This document shows positions 62,282-64,000 of a stretch of DNA of 64,000 nt, in pieces. Each line of letters starts with the position of its first letter. The first letter of the stretch is position 1. The position numbers and the translations under genes are program-made. The stretch spans positions 2,542,001-2,606,000 of the forward strand of contig CBDFGN010000006.1 in assembly GCA_965247065.1 (NCBI GenBank). The letters are read 5' to 3'. The notes under the pieces are model-generated. The model was not told the DNA's origin. It ran no database searches and worked only from the letters and a program-made list of their open reading frames with translations. The stretch is from CBDFGN01 sp965247065. Lineage in GTDB: Bacteria; Bacteroidota; Bacteroidia; Cytophagales; Cyclobacteriaceae.

Positions 62282-64000
62282 TCAGAACCCATAGTCCCAT
62301 AAATTTTCGATTACCATTCCATCATAAATCCTTTGAATCTCCTCTACCTGAGCCGGGCCAGCATAGGTCAGATCCTGAGGTTCAATTCCAAGTCGCTTGT
62401 AGATCCGGATCATAATTCGGCTGGAATAGTAATTTGCCGTGCCAAGAGGTATTTCCGGAAAGGGCAGTGCCAGTTGAGCCTTTTCACCCATTTTGTCCAG
62501 GTGATTCAGTGCAAAAAGCCTGACGGTTTCCAACGGATGGGTAAGAGCTTCTTTTAATACCGGAATGCCCAAATCAAAATCACCCAATTCACATAGACCA
62601 TAAGCAGCTTCAATCTTTACTATGGGGGAATTGTCCAGGATCATTTGAGCAAGCGTGTCTCGGGCTCTGGATTTTTCGGGATCGGTTTCGCTCAGCGTTC
62701 TTACTCCAACTACGGCCCAGTATCGAATACTTTCGTTGTGGTTCTTGAGATAGGAGTAAAAATCAGTCAAAACGTCCTTTCCCCTTAGATCGAGCTCTTT
62801 CATTTGGTGGATCGTGCCTAGTTTCAGATCGAATTTTTTTAACCCGGGAACCGGATTGTCAGAAGCGGAAGGTTTAAAATCGGTTCCAATCTCAACCTTT
62901 TTACTGGGGCTATATCCCACGCGATTGGCTTTTGCTACAACCTTAGAATTGCTCTTGAGGAGTAATGGTTTATTATAAATTTTCCATTCTTCAATGTCCC
63001 TGTATCTCCAGGCAATACTTGCCCCGGGAGTAGTACATTCCAATAGTATTTCCAAATCACCGTTCCAAAAGGTTCGCTTTAATACCGCTGTAGGACCTGA
63101 GGTTTTGGGCCAGGTTCCATTTGACCGGTTTCGTGCCTCTAAAATTGGTTCTGTTGCCAAACCGACATCCTCTATTTCCATCATCCACTTCGTGTTTTTT
63201 TCCCTGAACTTCATTAGTAGTTTTTGGGAGGAGGCCTTGTTCGTCAGGTTATTTAATTGGTGAGGATCCTTTTTGAGGTCGTATAATTCTTCAACTGGTT
63301 TGGTAGCCTGAAAAAATTTGGACTGATCGCCGTTCAGTTTATTGCCGGCATGCAATTCCCTCAAGCTTTTCATGATCGGGTGCTGCTCCATGGTCCGAAT
63401 GGTTTGGACATGGGGAAGGTGAGACGCGTAATTCCTTATGTACAGGTAATCCTTGTCGATCACGGTTCTTATACAATCATAGGTCTCATCCATTCTTCCG
63501 CGTCCACCATAAACATATTGTCGGGGTGCCTTAGCTGTGGGTCCCAGGAATGCCTGGCCCTGCATGTATTCAGGGATTTCGATTTCAGCCATTGACAGGA
63601 CTGTTGGCGCGAAGTCCACGAAGGAGACCAGTTCGTCAGTTTTAGTTCCAGCAGCATGATTTCGATTTCGGGACCAAGCTTCCTGGTATTTCTCTGGAAT
63701 CCTGATAATAAGCGGCACCTTCAAACCCGACTGATAAGGCCACCGTTTCCCACGGGGCAGCCCCCATCCATGATCGCCCCAAAACATGACGATCGTATTG
63801 TCCATTAACCCTTCATTCTCGAGTTGGTCAAGAATGGTCCCGCTTATGCTGTCGGTGTAGGTGAGATTATCATAGTATAAGGCGATGTTTTCCCTCACTA
63901 TTTCATTATCCGGAAAATAGGGAGGAATGGGGGCTAACTTTGGATCGTGCCTTTTACTGCCCAGGATTTGTTCTAATTTTCTAACCCATAGAGTGTTGGT
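62282..64000 (-). CDS. Sulfatase with beta-sandwich and HEAT-like repeats (5' end beyond window)
   Basis: 573 residues visible; the frame is open to the window edge, so the catalytic Cys block is missing. Visible sulfatase parts: 'NTIVMFWGDHGWGLPRGKRW' (metal Asp/His site), 'SGLKVPLIIRIPEKY', 'VSFVDFAPTVLSMAEI', 'ELYDLKKDPHQLNNLTNKA'. Beyond the usual end comes a chitobiase-C-terminal-like beta module ('ILLECTTPGASIAWRYRD', 'VVAKANRVGYSPSKKVEIG') and then HEAT-like repeats ('SIRYWAVVGVRTLSETDPEK', 'IVKIEAAYGLCELGDFD', 'TVRLFALNHLDKMGEKAQ'). Such tails occur in planctomycete and Bacteroidota sulfatases and may hold the enzyme to its glycan or to partners. Third sulfatase of the window. Confidence 0.9.
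   Translation of the reverse strand, partial: TNTLWVRKLEQILGSKRHDPKLAPIPPYFPDNEIVRENIALYYDNLTYTDSISGTILDQLENEGLMDNTIVMFWGDHGWGLPRGKRWPYQSGLKVPLIIRIPEKYQEAWSRNRNHAAGTKTDELVSFVDFAPTVLSMAEIEIPEYMQGQAFLGPTAKAPRQYVYGGRGRMDETYDCIRTVIDKDYLYIRNYASHLPHVQTIRTMEQHPIMKSLRELHAGNKLNGDQSKFFQATKPVEELYDLKKDPHQLNNLTNKASSQKLLMKFREKNTKWMMEIEDVGLATEPILEARNRSNGTWPKTSGPTAVLKRTFWNGDLEILLECTTPGASIAWRYRDIEEWKIYNKPLLLKSNSKVVAKANRVGYSPSKKVEIGTDFKPSASDNPVPGLKKFDLKLGTIHQMKELDLRGKDVLTDFYSYLKNHNESIRYWAVVGVRTLSETDPEKSRARDTLAQMILDNSPIVKIEAAYGLCELGDFDLGIPVLKEALTHPLETVRLFALNHLDKMGEKAQLALPFPEIPLGTANYYSSRIMIRIYKRLGIEPQDLTYAGPAQVEEIQRIYDGMVIENLWDYGF

Noticed and set aside
1..64000. CRISPR arrays, rRNA or tRNA genes
   Set aside because: No regularly spaced repeats and no recognisable tRNA or rRNA sequence were seen by reading; a covariance-model scan would be the decisive test.

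Overview
The window looks like a chromosomal stretch of a Bacteroidota bacterium (Cytophagales/Saprospirales-like heterotroph), with G+C roughly in the low-to-mid forties by eye. The signs are: a textbook Bacteroidota promoter (TTTG-N19-TAACTTTG at 442..412), few Shine-Dalgarno sequences, many small lipoproteins with an LxxC lipobox, an AraC regulator fused to a membrane-helix sensor, and families common in the phylum (DUF5916, HXXEE, OmpL47 repeats, bactofilin-like membrane proteins, sulfatases, a GH32 fructanase). Gene density is low and long gene-free gaps are frequent. I saw no rRNA, tRNA or CRISPR array.

Layout. 1-374: edge-truncated ParB-like gene. 862-6340: two-gene glycan operon, a GT4 glycosyltransferase followed by a 1390-residue glycosyltransferase/phosphodiester-glycosidase fusion. 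6.5-15.6 kb: small lipoprotein, broken SGNH hydrolase, membrane patatin with a damaged 5' end, intact GH32, DUF5916 barrel with an in-frame TAG. 16.1-19.8 kb: higher-G+C block on the minus strand (HPS/KGPDC-type aldolase, zinc dehydrogenase, Nramp-like transporter, small coupled ORF), probably acquired. 20-31 kb: oxidoreductases, cupin, Crp/Fnr regulator, hydrolases, AraC regulator, SRPBCC, VOC, HXXEE and ester-cyclase genes among gene remnants. 31.27-32.48 kb: IS630-family element that replaced the 5' end of the ester cyclase. 32.7-45.5 kb: CDGSH iron-sulfur protein, bactofilin-like membrane protein, DUF4396, histidine kinase, sugar-lactone oxidase, OmpL47 protein, cold-shock protein, split nucleotide cyclase. 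45.9-52.3 kb: lipoproteins, two sulfatases and a tannase-family esterase, a polysaccharide/aromatic-ester degradation neighbourhood. 52.5-55.7 kb: a group II (probably IIC) intron inserted just after the terminator of a second cold-shock gene, itself invaded in domain VI by an IS982 element. 55.8-64 kb: membrane proteins, GNAT, an RhlE-type helicase with an in-frame TAG, DUF2459, and a sulfatase with HEAT-like repeats cut by the window edge.

The dominant theme is gene damage. About ten otherwise full-length genes carry a single lesion: in-frame TAG/TAA in 13315-15567, 39057-40841, 48229-49785 and 58608-59876; apparent 1-nt deletions in 20153-21135, 41713-42230 and 43065-44365; an internal deletion in 6995-7760; a 13-bp tandem duplication at the start of the patatin gene; and a probable ATG-to-ATA start loss at 16718. 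Several further remnants of genes are visible between them, and perfect 10-21 bp tandem duplications recur, often at start or stop codons. Either this lineage is undergoing real gene decay with frequent slippage and C-to-T change, or part of the pattern is sequence error. Two of the TAGs would restore a CCWGG site, which bears on both explanations. The best candidates for new biology are the glycosyltransferase-NAGPA fusion operon and the nested cold-shock terminator / group II intron / IS982 structure.
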